Shown: positions 27,578 to 35,543 of the stretch, piece by piece
Layout: every line of letters starts with the position of its first letter
Position numbering within the stretch: position 1 is the stretch's first letter
Source of the DNA: an uncultured Pelagibacteraceae bacterium
GTDB lineage: Bacteria > Pseudomonadota > Alphaproteobacteria > Pelagibacterales > Pelagibacteraceae
Length of the DNA stretch: 64,000 bases
NCBI GenBank assembly: GCA_902574035.1
Contig: CACGMC010000004.1
Span: forward strand, 39,903 to 103,902
Direction: 5' to 3'
Made by a program: the position numbers and the translations under genes
The notes under the pieces: generated by a model
Seen by the model: the letters and a program-made list of their open reading frames with translations, nothing else
Database searches by the model: none
What the model was told of the DNA's origin: nothing

Positions 27578-30500
27578 ATGACCCAAAATATATCAGTCCC
27601 TGACATTGGTGATTTTAAAGATGTAGAAGTAATCGAAGTATTAGTAAAACCAGGAGATCAAATTAAAAAAAATGATCCCTTAGTTACTATAGAGAGCGAT
27701 AAATCAAGTGTAGAAATTCCCTCTCCTTCAGAGGGCCAAATTAAAGATTTAAAAGTTAAAGTTGGTGATAAAGTTTCTGAGGGAAGCTTGCTGGTAACAT
27801 TAGAGTCTAAAGATAGCTCTAGTATTCAAGTCAAAAAGGAAGAACAAAAAGTTCATAAGGAAATTAAAAAAGAAAAACCAAAAAAAAATGGAAATGTTGT
27901 CACCACTCAATCTTTAAAACAAATTAAAAAAGTCTTTGCTGAACCAGCATCCAAAGATGATATAGACCCGTTAGAAACAAATGAGTGGATTGAGTCTTTG
28001 AATTCGGTAATTGAAAATGACGGGGCGTCAAGAGCTAGTTATTTATTAAATAAAGTAATTGATCAAGCATATAAGGCAGGATTGGTACTACCTGATACCA
28101 GAACAACGCCATATATAAATACTATTCCGCCTGAAGCTGAGGTTAAATCAACAGGAGATCAAAATATTGAAAAAAAAATACGTGCCTACATAAGGTGGAA
28201 TGCCGCCGCTATGGTTGTGAAAGCAAATAAAAAAAGTTCAGAGCTTGGTGGGCACATAGGAACTTTTGCATCTGCAGCAACACTGTACGATGTAGGAATG
28301 AACCATTTTTGGAGAGCAAAAAATAATAAATTTGGTGGTGACTTAGTATATTTTCAAGGACACTCAGCTCCAGGGATGTACGCAAGAGCATTTTTAGAGG
28401 GAAGACTAACTACTAAACAATTGGATGGCTTTAGACAAGAAGTTGGTAAAGATGGATTGTCCTCTTATCCTCACCCATGGTTAATGCCAAATTTCTGGCA
28501 ATTCCCAACCGTGTCTATGGGACTTGGACCAATAATGGGTATCTATCAGGCTAGGTTTTTAAAATATTTAATTAATAGAGGATTAATTAAAGATGAAGGG
28601 AGAAAAGTTTGGGTTTTTCTAGGTGATGGTGAAATGGATGAACCAGAGTCATTAGGTGCAATTGGTCTAGCAGCAAGAGAAAAGTTAGATAATTTAATTT
28701 TTGTGATCAATTGTAATCTACAAAGACTTGACGGTCCTGTTAGAGGAAACGGTAAAATTATTCAAGAGCTTGAGGGTAGTTTTAGAGGGACAGGATGGAA
28801 TGTAATAAAAGTAATTTGGGGTTCTTATTGGGATCAACTTTTAGCAAAAGATAAAAGTGGGCTTTTGATTAAAAGGATGAATGAGTGTGTAGATGGTGAG
28901 TATCAGGCTTTTAAGGCAAAAGGTGGTAATTATGTAAGGGAAAAATTTTTTGGTAAATACCCTGAGTTAAAAGAATTAGTATCTACTTTAACAGATAAAG
29001 ATATATGGAAATTAAATAGAGGTGGTCACGATCCACATAAAGTTTATGCCGCGTACGATGCAGCCATGAAAAATAAAGGCTCACCGACAGTTATTATTGC
29101 AAAAACAATTAAAGGATACGGAATGGGTAAATCTGGTGAAAGTATAAATACTACTCATCAACAGAAAAAAATGGATGAGGGAGATTTGTTATATTATAGA
29201 GATAGATTTGGTGTTCCTCTTACTGACAAGCAAGTCAAAAATATCGAGTATTACAGACCGGACGAAAATTCAGAAGAAATTAAATACCTTAAAGATCGTA
29301 GAATAAAATTAGGTGGATTTATTCCAGAGCGAACATCTTTTGCGAAAGCAATTAAAACCCCGCCAAAAGATATTTTTGATAGTTTTATGAAGTCGACAGG
29401 TGAAAAAGAAATGTCTACGACTATGGCCTTAGTAAGAATGCTTACCGCTCTATTAAGAGATAAAAATGTATCGCCAAGATTAGTTCCAATAATTCCAGAT
29501 GAAGCTAGAACATTTGGTATGGAAGGTTTTTTTCAAAAGATAGGAATTTATGCTCACGAAGGACAAAAATATGAACCGGTCGACTCTGAACAGCTTAGTT
29601 CGTATCGAGAAGATAAGAGTGGACAGGTTTTAGAAGAAGGAATCACAGAGTCAGGAGCAATGTCATCTTGGATTGCGGCAGGAACAGCATACACTAATCA
29701 TGATATAGAAATGATACCAATATATATATTTTATTCTATGTTTGGATTTCAGAGAGTTGGTGATTTAGCCTGGGCTGCGGGAGATTCTCAAGCTAGAGGT
29801 TTTTTAATTGGTGCAACGGCTGGAAGAACAACTTTAGCAGGGGAAGGATTGCAACACCAAGACGGTCACAGTCATCTTATGGCATCTAATATTCCAAATT
29901 GTGTAAGTTATGATCCTACTTTTGCATATGAAATGGCAGTAATCTTAAGAGATGGAATGAAAAGAATGCACGAAAAAAAGGAAAATATTTTTTACTATAT
30001 TACTGCAATGAATGAAAACTATTCTCATCCTGCTAAACCTAAAGATGCTGATGAGGGTATTTTAAAAGGAATGTATTTGCTTAAAGAAACTAGAAATAAA
30101 GGTAAAACTAGAGTCCAACTTCTAGGCTCTGGTACAATTTTGAGAGAGGTATTGAATGCTGCTGAAATCCTATCAAAAGAATACGGTATTGACTCAGATA
30201 TTTGGAGCGTCACAAGTTTTAATGAACTCAGAAAAGATGGTATGGAAATAGAAAGATGGAATTTATTAAATCCTGATGAAAAAAAGAAGAAATCTTACGT
30301 GGAAAAATGTTTAACAAAAAGAGAAGGTCCTGTGTTTGCAGCTTCTGATTATATTAGATCATTTTCAGATCAGCTTAGACCATATGTAAATAAACCATTT
30401 TATTCATTTGGAACTGATGGATATGGAAGAAGTGATACAAGAAAAAATTTGAGAAAGTTTTTTGAAGTTGATAAAGAACATATTGTTGCTTACACTCTTA

Positions 30501-30601
30501 GTGCATTAGCTAAAGAGCAATTAATTGCGTCTAAGCATGCAGAAAAAGCAATTAAAAAATACAAAATAAATAAAGAAAAAGTGTTTCCGACGAAATTATA
30601 A
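27578..30601 (+). CDS. aceE: Pyruvate dehydrogenase E1, homodimeric type, with N-terminal lipoyl domain
   Basis: 1007 aa, about 110-120 longer than ordinary AceE. Residues 1-78 are a lipoyl domain (VPDIGDFKDVEVIEVLV, lipoylation site Lys42 in ESDKSSVE). A Lys-rich linker (about 85-120) leads to the AceE body, starting DPLETNEWIESL. The thiamine diphosphate site is FLGDGEMDEPESLGAIG near 350 with the following Asn-x-Gln; ELEGSFRGTGWNVIKV follows. It decarboxylates pyruvate and acetylates lipoyl groups. Two nt separate it from the E2 gene, whose lipoyl domain is almost the same sequence. The fusion looks like domain acquisition from E2. No E3 gene follows. Confidence 0.95.
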   Translation: MTQNISVPDIGDFKDVEVIEVLVKPGDQIKKNDPLVTIESDKSSVEIPSPSEGQIKDLKVKVGDKVSEGSLLVTLESKDSSSIQVKKEEQKVHKEIKKEKPKKNGNVVTTQSLKQIKKVFAEPASKDDIDPLETNEWIESLNSVIENDGASRASYLLNKVIDQAYKAGLVLPDTRTTPYINTIPPEAEVKSTGDQNIEKKIRAYIRWNAAAMVVKANKKSSELGGHIGTFASAATLYDVGMNHFWRAKNNKFGGDLVYFQGHSAPGMYARAFLEGRLTTKQLDGFRQEVGKDGLSSYPHPWLMPNFWQFPTVSMGLGPIMGIYQARFLKYLINRGLIKDEGRKVWVFLGDGEMDEPESLGAIGLAAREKLDNLIFVINCNLQRLDGPVRGNGKIIQELEGSFRGTGWNVIKVIWGSYWDQLLAKDKSGLLIKRMNECVDGEYQAFKAKGGNYVREKFFGKYPELKELVSTLTDKDIWKLNRGGHDPHKVYAAYDAAMKNKGSPTVIIAKTIKGYGMGKSGESINTTHQQKKMDEGDLLYYRDRFGVPLTDKQVKNIEYYRPDENSEEIKYLKDRRIKLGGFIPERTSFAKAIKTPPKDIFDSFMKSTGEKEMSTTMALVRMLTALLRDKNVSPRLVPIIPDEARTFGMEGFFQKIGIYAHEGQKYEPVDSEQLSSYREDKSGQVLEEGITESGAMSSWIAAGTAYTNHDIEMIPIYIFYSMFGFQRVGDLAWAAGDSQARGFLIGATAGRTTLAGEGLQHQDGHSHLMASNIPNCVSYDPTFAYEMAVILRDGMKRMHEKKENIFYYITAMNENYSHPAKPKDADEGILKGMYLLKETRNKGKTRVQLLGSGTILREVLNAAEILSKEYGIDSDIWSVTSFNELRKDGMEIERWNLLNPDEKKKKSYVEKCLTKREGPVFAASDYIRSFSDQLRPYVNKPFYSFGTDGYGRSDTRKNLRKFFEVDKEHIVAYTLSALAKEQLIASKHAEKAIKKYKINKEKVFPTKL

Positions 30602-30602
30602 A

Positions 30603-31844
30603 ATGTCTTCAAAAGATATCTTAGTACCAAACATAGGTGATTTTAAAGATGTTGAAGTCATTGAAGTTCTAGTTAAAGCCGGACAAAAAATTAAAAAGAA
30701 TGATTCTCTAATAACGATTGAAAGTGACAAATCTAGTGTAGAAGTGCCTTCCACATCAGATGGAATTATAGAAAAAATTAGTATCAAAATAGGTGATAAA
30801 GTAAGCGAAGGTGATCTTATACTTACTGTCAGTGAAGAATCAAAAACAGATGAAAAAGAAAAACCATTACAAGAAAGTAAAACTAAAAAGGTTAAATCGA
30901 AAACACCAGATCCAGTACCTTCACCTGTTGTTCAATCTACGACGGGCGTAAAATTAGCCAGCCCTAAAGTCAGAAAGTTTGCTAGAGAACTTGGTGCAAA
31001 TGTAACTCAAATACAAGGTTCACAGAGATCAGGAAGAGTTACAGAAGATGATGTAAAAAGATTCGTTAAATCCCAAGTTTCTGTCAATCAAGGTAAAGTT
31101 GAACCGAAAAAATATAAAGATGAATACTCACATGAAGAATTTGGAGAAATTGAAATTAAAGAGATGCCAAGAGTTAAAAAGCTTTCAGGGCCTCAGCTAG
31201 TAAGATCGTGGACAGAAATTCCGCATGTAACTCAGCATGATGAAATTGATATTACAGAAATGGAGCAATTTAGAACATCGCTGTTTGATCATTTCACTGG
31301 AGAAAAAATTTCTATTACGCCTCTAGCTTTTATAACTAGGGCAGTTGTAAATGCTTTAAAAGATTTTCCTAATTTTAATTGTTCCATTGATCCTGAAAAA
31401 AATAAAATAGTTTATAAAAAATATTTTCATGTAGGTTTTGCAGTAGATACGCCTCATGGGCTGATGGTTCCAAAATTAAGAGATGCTGACCAAATGAATA
31501 TCAAAGAAATTGGAGATGAGTTAAGAAGAGTAAGTAGAGAGTGTAGAGATCTGAAAATAAATAAAAAAGAATTTTTTGGCGGGTCGATGACTATTTCTAG
31601 TTTAGGAGGGATAGGCGGAACTTTTTTTACTCCAATAATAAATCCACCAGAGGTCGCAATTTTAGGTGTTGGAAGAAGTTTTGATAAATTGGTTAAAAAA
31701 AAAGGTCAGTTAGTAAATAGAAAAATCTTACCAATATCATTATCTTACGACCATAGAATTATCGATGGTGCGGAAGGTGCTAGGTTTTGTGTTCATTTAA
31801 ATAAAAGTCTTGGTAAAGATTTCGCTTTCAAGCTTGCTGTTTAA
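30603..31844 (+). CDS. aceF: Dihydrolipoamide acetyltransferase, E2 of pyruvate dehydrogenase
   Basis: 413 aa: one lipoyl domain (residues 1-80, Lys43 in ESDKSSVEV), a Lys/Pro linker, a peripheral subunit-binding domain (LASPKVRKFARELGANVTQI near 118) and the catalytic domain ending ISLSYDHRIIDGAEGARF with the active His and Asp. It carries acetyl groups from E1 to CoA and forms the complex core. Only one lipoyl domain is present, compared with up to three in enterobacterial AceF; a second copy is instead on E1. Cotranscribed with aceE. Confidence 0.96.
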   Translation: MSSKDILVPNIGDFKDVEVIEVLVKAGQKIKKNDSLITIESDKSSVEVPSTSDGIIEKISIKIGDKVSEGDLILTVSEESKTDEKEKPLQESKTKKVKSKTPDPVPSPVVQSTTGVKLASPKVRKFARELGANVTQIQGSQRSGRVTEDDVKRFVKSQVSVNQGKVEPKKYKDEYSHEEFGEIEIKEMPRVKKLSGPQLVRSWTEIPHVTQHDEIDITEMEQFRTSLFDHFTGEKISITPLAFITRAVVNALKDFPNFNCSIDPEKNKIVYKKYFHVGFAVDTPHGLMVPKLRDADQMNIKEIGDELRRVSRECRDLKINKKEFFGGSMTISSLGGIGGTFFTPIINPPEVAILGVGRSFDKLVKKKGQLVNRKILPISLSYDHRIIDGAEGARFCVHLNKSLGKDFAFKLAV

Positions 31845-31867
31845 TCTAAATTACAATATTAAAAATT

Positions 31868-32770
31868 ATGAATAAAAGTTTTATTTCTATAACTTGTGCT
31901 GTTTCTTGCTCTTTTTTATGGGGAACTGCATTTATAGCCCAAGATACTGGAATGGACTACATAGGTCCTTGGACTTTCTCTGCGGCTAGATTGATCTTGG
32001 GTTTTTTTGCTTTATTACCTTTTTTTTTCATTTTCGAATTTAAAAAAATTAAAAAACTAAAGTTAAATTTTAAAGTAATCTTTTTTTACATGTTTTTATT
32101 GGGATTTTTCCTGGCTAGCGGAAATATTTTTCAACAAATATCACTTATATATACAGATGTAGCGAATTCAGCTGTGTTCACCGTTCTTTATGTAATTATA
32201 GTGCCTGTGCTAGCCTATTTCTTTTTTTCAAAAAAAATCCATAAGTCTGTTTGGCCAGCAGTATTTTTATGTTTACTAGGTGGTTTACTTTTAAGTGAAT
32301 TGGACAATTATAGGGTAAGACTTGGAGACTCTCTTGTCATAGTTGGAGCTTTTTTTTGGGCACTTCATATTGTTTATGTTTCAAAATTTCTAAAGATATT
32401 TAATTTCCCAATAACTATAGCTGCCTTTCAATGTTTAATTGCTGCGATACTATCAACTATCCCAGCTGTATCAATTGAGTTTGTCTCTTTCAAATTATTA
32501 ACTTTAGAGGCAAGAGAACTTATTTATGCGGGTGTTTTATCTAGCGGAATTGCTTTTTTACTTCAAATTATAGCTCTACAACATTTATCACCTGCACCTG
32601 CCGCAATTATATTTTCATTAGAGGGCGTTTTCGCATCGATCGCTGCTTGGCTTTTATTAGATCAATATCTCAATGAGTTCAAAGTTTTGGGTATCATAAT
32701 AATTTTATCTGCAGTTATTTTCTCTCAACTAGCACCAATTTATGGTAAAAAAATATATGGACGAAACTAA
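31868..32770 (+). CDS. EamA/DMT family transporter
   Basis: 300 aa with about ten membrane helices in two EamA repeats (AVSCSFLWGTAFIAQ at the start; VGAFFWALHIVYVS opening the second half near residue 160). Members of the drug/metabolite transporter superfamily export or import metabolites and amino acids across the inner membrane. Substrate unknown. It lies 23 nt after aceF and overlaps the thioesterase gene. Confidence 0.85.
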   Translation: MNKSFISITCAVSCSFLWGTAFIAQDTGMDYIGPWTFSAARLILGFFALLPFFFIFEFKKIKKLKLNFKVIFFYMFLLGFFLASGNIFQQISLIYTDVANSAVFTVLYVIIVPVLAYFFFSKKIHKSVWPAVFLCLLGGLLLSELDNYRVRLGDSLVIVGAFFWALHIVYVSKFLKIFNFPITIAAFQCLIAAILSTIPAVSIEFVSFKLLTLEARELIYAGVLSSGIAFLLQIIALQHLSPAPAAIIFSLEGVFASIAAWLLLDQYLNEFKVLGIIIILSAVIFSQLAPIYGKKIYGRN

Positions 32771-33134
32771 AAAAGGTTTTATGCAAAATATTGGTGATCT
32801 TTCTTTTAAAAAGATAGATGAAACTAATTATGAGTTTAGTATCAAAGTAGAGGAAAAATTTCTCAATACAGGTAAAATCGCACACGGAGGTTTTATAGCA
32901 ACAATAGCTGATACGGGCATGGGTAATGCTGCTCACATAGTAGCAGGAAACAAAAGATCAGTTACTGTTAATTTAGATATAAAATATATTTCAGCAGGCA
33001 AGCTGGGAGACAACCTAGTAGGTAAAGTGGATGTATTGAAAAAAACCAAAACATTAGTTTTTATTAATTGTAAAATATTGAATTCTAATGGAATTGTTGC
33101 TACCGCATCTGGAACTTGGAAAATATTATCTTAA
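32742..33134 (+). CDS. PaaI-type hotdog thioesterase
   Basis: 130 aa single hotdog domain. The signature GKIAHGGFIATIADTGMGNAAH near residue 44 matches the HGGx2xxxxDx(A/G) active-site loop, followed by TVNLDIKYISAG. Such enzymes hydrolyse acyl-CoA thioesters, often with phenylacetyl or short acyl groups. The start is uncertain: ATG at 32742 overlaps the transporter by 29 nt, ATG at 32757 by 14 nt; neither has a clear ribosome binding site. Ends 4 nt into the convergent msrB. Confidence 0.85.
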   Translation: MVKKYMDETKKGFMQNIGDLSFKKIDETNYEFSIKVEEKFLNTGKIAHGGFIATIADTGMGNAAHIVAGNKRSVTVNLDIKYISAGKLGDNLVGKVDVLKKTKTLVFINCKILNSNGIVATASGTWKILS

Positions 33135-33583
33135 TCAGGAATAAAGATTAAACATAAACCATTATTGCAATATCTTTTGCCATTGGGTCCTGGTCCATCA
33201 TTGAATACATGCCCATGATGAGCGCCACACTTAGCACAATGATACTCAATTCTTTTCATACCAAAGGAATAATCAACTTTAGTTTTAAAAGCTCCGGGTA
33301 TAGCCTCGTTAAAAGATGGCCACCCTGTTCCGCTATCGAATTTTGAAACTGACTCAAATAATTTAGCGTTACAATTAGCACAGTGATATGAGCCTTTACG
33401 TTTTTCAAAATTAAGTGGACTAGTTCCAGCTCTCTCAGTACCATCTCCAAACATTATTCTTTTTTGCTCATCAGTAAGGTTCGGATTTATAATATTTGGG
33501 TTTTCAACAGAAATTAATCTTTTTGTAAATAAAATGCTTAAGAAAAAAGTTGAAAATATTTTTAAAAAAAATCTTTTATTCAT
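33131..33583 (-). CDS. msrB: Peptide-methionine (R)-S-oxide reductase, exported or membrane anchored
   Basis: 150 aa. After an N-terminal hydrophobic stretch (FLKIFSTFFLSILF) comes the MsrB fold with zinc ligands CANC and CAKC, the GTGWPSFNEA motif, GHVFNDGPGPNGKRYC with the catalytic Cys, and a further Cys in GLCLIF. It reduces methionine-R-sulfoxide in proteins. The hydrophobic N-terminus suggests action in the periplasm or at the membrane, needing a separate electron source. Single gene, convergent with the thioesterase. Confidence 0.93.
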   Translation of the reverse strand: MNKRFFLKIFSTFFLSILFTKRLISVENPNIINPNLTDEQKRIMFGDGTERAGTSPLNFEKRKGSYHCANCNAKLFESVSKFDSGTGWPSFNEAIPGAFKTKVDYSFGMKRIEYHCAKCGAHHGHVFNDGPGPNGKRYCNNGLCLIFIPD

Positions 33584-33628
33584 CTCAAAACCATATATGA
33601 TTGATAGAAAAAAAAAATAGGACTAATT

Positions 33629-33952
33629 ATGATCAAAAGAAAAAGTTCAACAAAGAATAAATATTTTTCAGAATTTTTTGACGGTAAATTATCATTACCG
33701 CACTCTTACTGGCTATTTGGAGTTGTATATAGCATTATAGTTGGAATAATAATTGCAATTATAGTAGTTGGCTTTGGTATGCCAGATAAAACTATAAATG
33801 TATTAGCTTTGCCTTGGCTGATTTATATATCGATAGGTATATGGAGATCATCAGACAAATATAAAGGACCAAAGTTTTGGTCTATATTAGCTAAAATCGC
33901 AATAGTACTCAGCGTGATCCAAAGTATTGGAAGTATTTTAGTAGGAGTTTAA
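33629..33952 (+). CDS. Small membrane protein, uncharacterised
   Basis: 107 aa with about three membrane helices (residues 28-50, 58-70, 86-105). The motifs FFDGKLSLPHSYWLFGVVY and IWRSSDKYKGPKFWSILAK recur in unnamed proteins of marine and other proteobacteria, somewhat like DUF805 proteins. Function unknown. It is followed by a 12-bp terminator hairpin, so it appears to be a single-gene transcript. Confidence 0.7.
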   Translation: MIKRKSSTKNKYFSEFFDGKLSLPHSYWLFGVVYSIIVGIIIAIIVVGFGMPDKTINVLALPWLIYISIGIWRSSDKYKGPKFWSILAKIAIVLSVIQSIGSILVGV

Positions 33953-33965
33953 AATTTAATTGTTT

Positions 33966-33998
33966 AATGCCTCCATTGGTTCAAATGGAGGCATTTTA
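33966..33998 (+). terminator. Intrinsic terminator between two convergent genes
   Basis: AATGCCTCCATT (33966-33977) and its perfect complement AATGGAGGCATT (33984-33995) form a 12-bp stem with a 6-nt loop, followed by TTTT. It ends the upstream plus-strand gene and can also act in the minus direction for the repeat-protein gene, with weaker T-tracts. Confidence 0.8.
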
Positions 33999-34002
33999 AA
34001 GT

Positions 34003-34311
34003 TTAGAAACCGTGAAAATTATAGCCACCAAAAACATTTGGTGTAGAATATCCTTCAAAGCCACCGTTATTACTGTAAAAGTTTTCACCGCCAAAAACAT
34101 TAGGTGAAGTATAGCCTTCAAAGCCACCGTTATTACTGTAAAAGTTTTCGCCGCCAAAAACATTAGGTTGAGTCCAAAGATTATTTATAAACTTAGCTTC
34201 TACTCGACCATTATCGTTGTAAACACCATACCAGCTCATCAGACCGGAAGTTGCATTTACATTTAATTGCATACTTAAGTAAGCAACTATCATTATTAAC
34301 ATTTTTCTCAT
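34003..34311 (-). CDS. Small secreted protein with 21-residue repeats
   Basis: An ATG at 34311 is preceded by AAGGAG at 7 nt, which favours it over the ATG at 34329 and gives 102 aa. A signal peptide (MRKMLIMIVAYLSMQLNVNA) is followed by a short region (SGLMSWYGVYNDNGRVEAKF) and by two full and one partial copies of PNVFGGENFYSNNGGFEGY. The repeats are Gly/Asn/Tyr/Phe rich with no Cys and no charged core, suggesting an extracellular or periplasmic adhesive or amyloid-like surface peptide. Family not recognised. Confidence 0.7.
   Translation of the reverse strand: MRKMLIMIVAYLSMQLNVNATSGLMSWYGVYNDNGRVEAKFINNLWTQPNVFGGENFYSNNGGFEGYTSPNVFGGENFYSNNGGFEGYSTPNVFGGYNFHGF
34025..34177. repeat. 63-bp tandem repeat inside the secreted protein gene
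   Basis: Two nearly identical 63-bp units (34052-34114 and 34115-34177) and a diverged part-copy (34025-34051) encode the protein repeats. The two full units differ at very few positions in the part tccttcaaagccaccgttat onward, indicating recent duplication or homogenisation. The period is a multiple of three, so copy-number change would keep the frame. Confidence 0.85.
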
Positions 34312-34407
34312 TTTTTCTCCTTTGTTCATAATTTAAATATGGATATTCCTGAGTTTTTTTATAGTGAAATGTGTTGATCATTGTTGGACAAAATAGTTTA
34401 ATAAAAT

Positions 34408-34866
34408 ATGGCTAAACTAAGAGATATTTCTTCTGTGGAAGCTGGGCTGTCGCTGGCAATTAAAAACAATAAAGATAAAGTAATTGTAGCTACTGGAAAA
34501 AGCGAGTCTTACTTGAGAAAATGTAGTGACCCTAACTTACCTCAACAACTCGATCATATAGATGCAATTAAAATTGATAGAGCTTGTATAGAAGCAGGTT
34601 TAATGCCTTATTTATTTGAAGCACATAAAGCAATAATTTTATCAGAGCTTAAAAAAATTAAGGGTTCAAACCAAGATTTAAATGAACTTCTTATTAAGTT
34701 TACAATTTTTCATGGTAAATTGATGGACTCAATAAAAACAGCCAAATCAATTTCAAGCGATCAAGGGCCTAGAATTTCGGCAGCAGAAAAGAAAGAAATA
34801 TTTGACGCTTTTGAAAAACTAGAGACAAAAATTATGAAAATTAAAAAGACCATAGAGGATAGATAA
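34408..34866 (+). CDS. Putative CII/HTH-type DNA-binding protein
   Basis: 152 aa. The N-terminal half reads like a Cro/CII-type helix-turn-helix (SVEAGLSLAIKNNKDKVIVATGKSESYLRKCSDP, then DHIDAIKIDRACIEAG), similar to small proteins of alphaproteobacteria and their phages. The C-terminal half is Lys/Glu-rich and helical, likely a coiled coil for oligomerisation. Function not established; autoregulation or control of the downstream genes is inference. Its stop overlaps the PrsW-like start (TAATG). Confidence 0.6.
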   Translation: MAKLRDISSVEAGLSLAIKNNKDKVIVATGKSESYLRKCSDPNLPQQLDHIDAIKIDRACIEAGLMPYLFEAHKAIILSELKKIKGSNQDLNELLIKFTIFHGKLMDSIKTAKSISSDQGPRISAAEKKEIFDAFEKLETKIMKIKKTIEDR

Positions 34867-35543
34867 TGCACTTATTACTTATTACAATTATACCTTCAAT
34901 AATAATTTTATCTGTTTTTATTTTTTCAGATAAATTTAGAGAACCTAATAAAGCTATTATGAAAGTATTTGGTTATGGTCTATTAATATGTATTCCTGCT
35001 TTTATTTTAAATACTTATTTAAATGATTATTGGTTTTATCAAACAAAAGTTCCAGAAGAACTTATCGGCTCTTTTTTAGTCCCGGCATTAGTAGAGGAAG
35101 GACTTAAATTTTCGGTTTTGTATTACGTCGTTTATAAAATGAAAGAATTTAACGAACCTATGGATGGTATAGTTTATGGTGTTACTGTTTCTTTAGGTTT
35201 TGCAACTTTAGAAAACATATATTATGTTTTTTTCGCTGGTTTTGAAGACCCGCTTGGGGTTGCTTATCTAAGAGCTTATTCAGCAGTTCCTGCCCATGCT
35301 TTATTCGGAGTGTTTATGGGATATTATTTTATGAAATATTCTTTTATTAAAAGAAAAAATAGTTTATTTTTTGCCTTCTTAATTTCCTATTTTTTACACG
35401 CCTATTATAATTATTTTGCAGTTATTAACTATTACTTTATGTTCTTTGGTCTCATTTTAGGATGGATTGTAGCTTTAAAACTTTTTATAAATTTAAAAAA
35501 AAATCAAAGAAATAAAAGGCATGAATATGAAAAGAAAATTTAG
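34866..35543 (+). CDS. PrsW family intramembrane metalloprotease
   Basis: 225 aa with about seven membrane helices. Family motifs are present: VPALVEEGLKF (EExxK, residues 77-81), GFATLENIYYV (Glu116), SAVPAHALFGVFMGYYF (His144) and YFLHAYYNYF near 185 (second His). PrsW cleaves membrane proteins such as anti-sigma factors in Gram-positive bacteria; the substrate in this organism is unknown. It is coupled to the HTH protein before it and overlaps the ion channel gene after it, so its substrate may be one of those neighbours (inference). Confidence 0.88.
   Translation: MHLLLITIIPSIIILSVFIFSDKFREPNKAIMKVFGYGLLICIPAFILNTYLNDYWFYQTKVPEELIGSFLVPALVEEGLKFSVLYYVVYKMKEFNEPMDGIVYGVTVSLGFATLENIYYVFFAGFEDPLGVAYLRAYSAVPAHALFGVFMGYYFMKYSFIKRKNSLFFAFLISYFLHAYYNYFAVINYYFMFFGLILGWIVALKLFINLKKNQRNKRHEYEKKI

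Noticed and set aside
34025..34177. 63-bp repeats as a CRISPR array
   Set aside because: Units are directly adjacent without spacers and are in frame inside a secreted protein gene.
34312..34329. Start at the upstream ATG (34329) of the repeat protein
   Set aside because: The AAGGAG site lies inside those codons at the correct distance from ATG 34311, and the signal peptide begins there.
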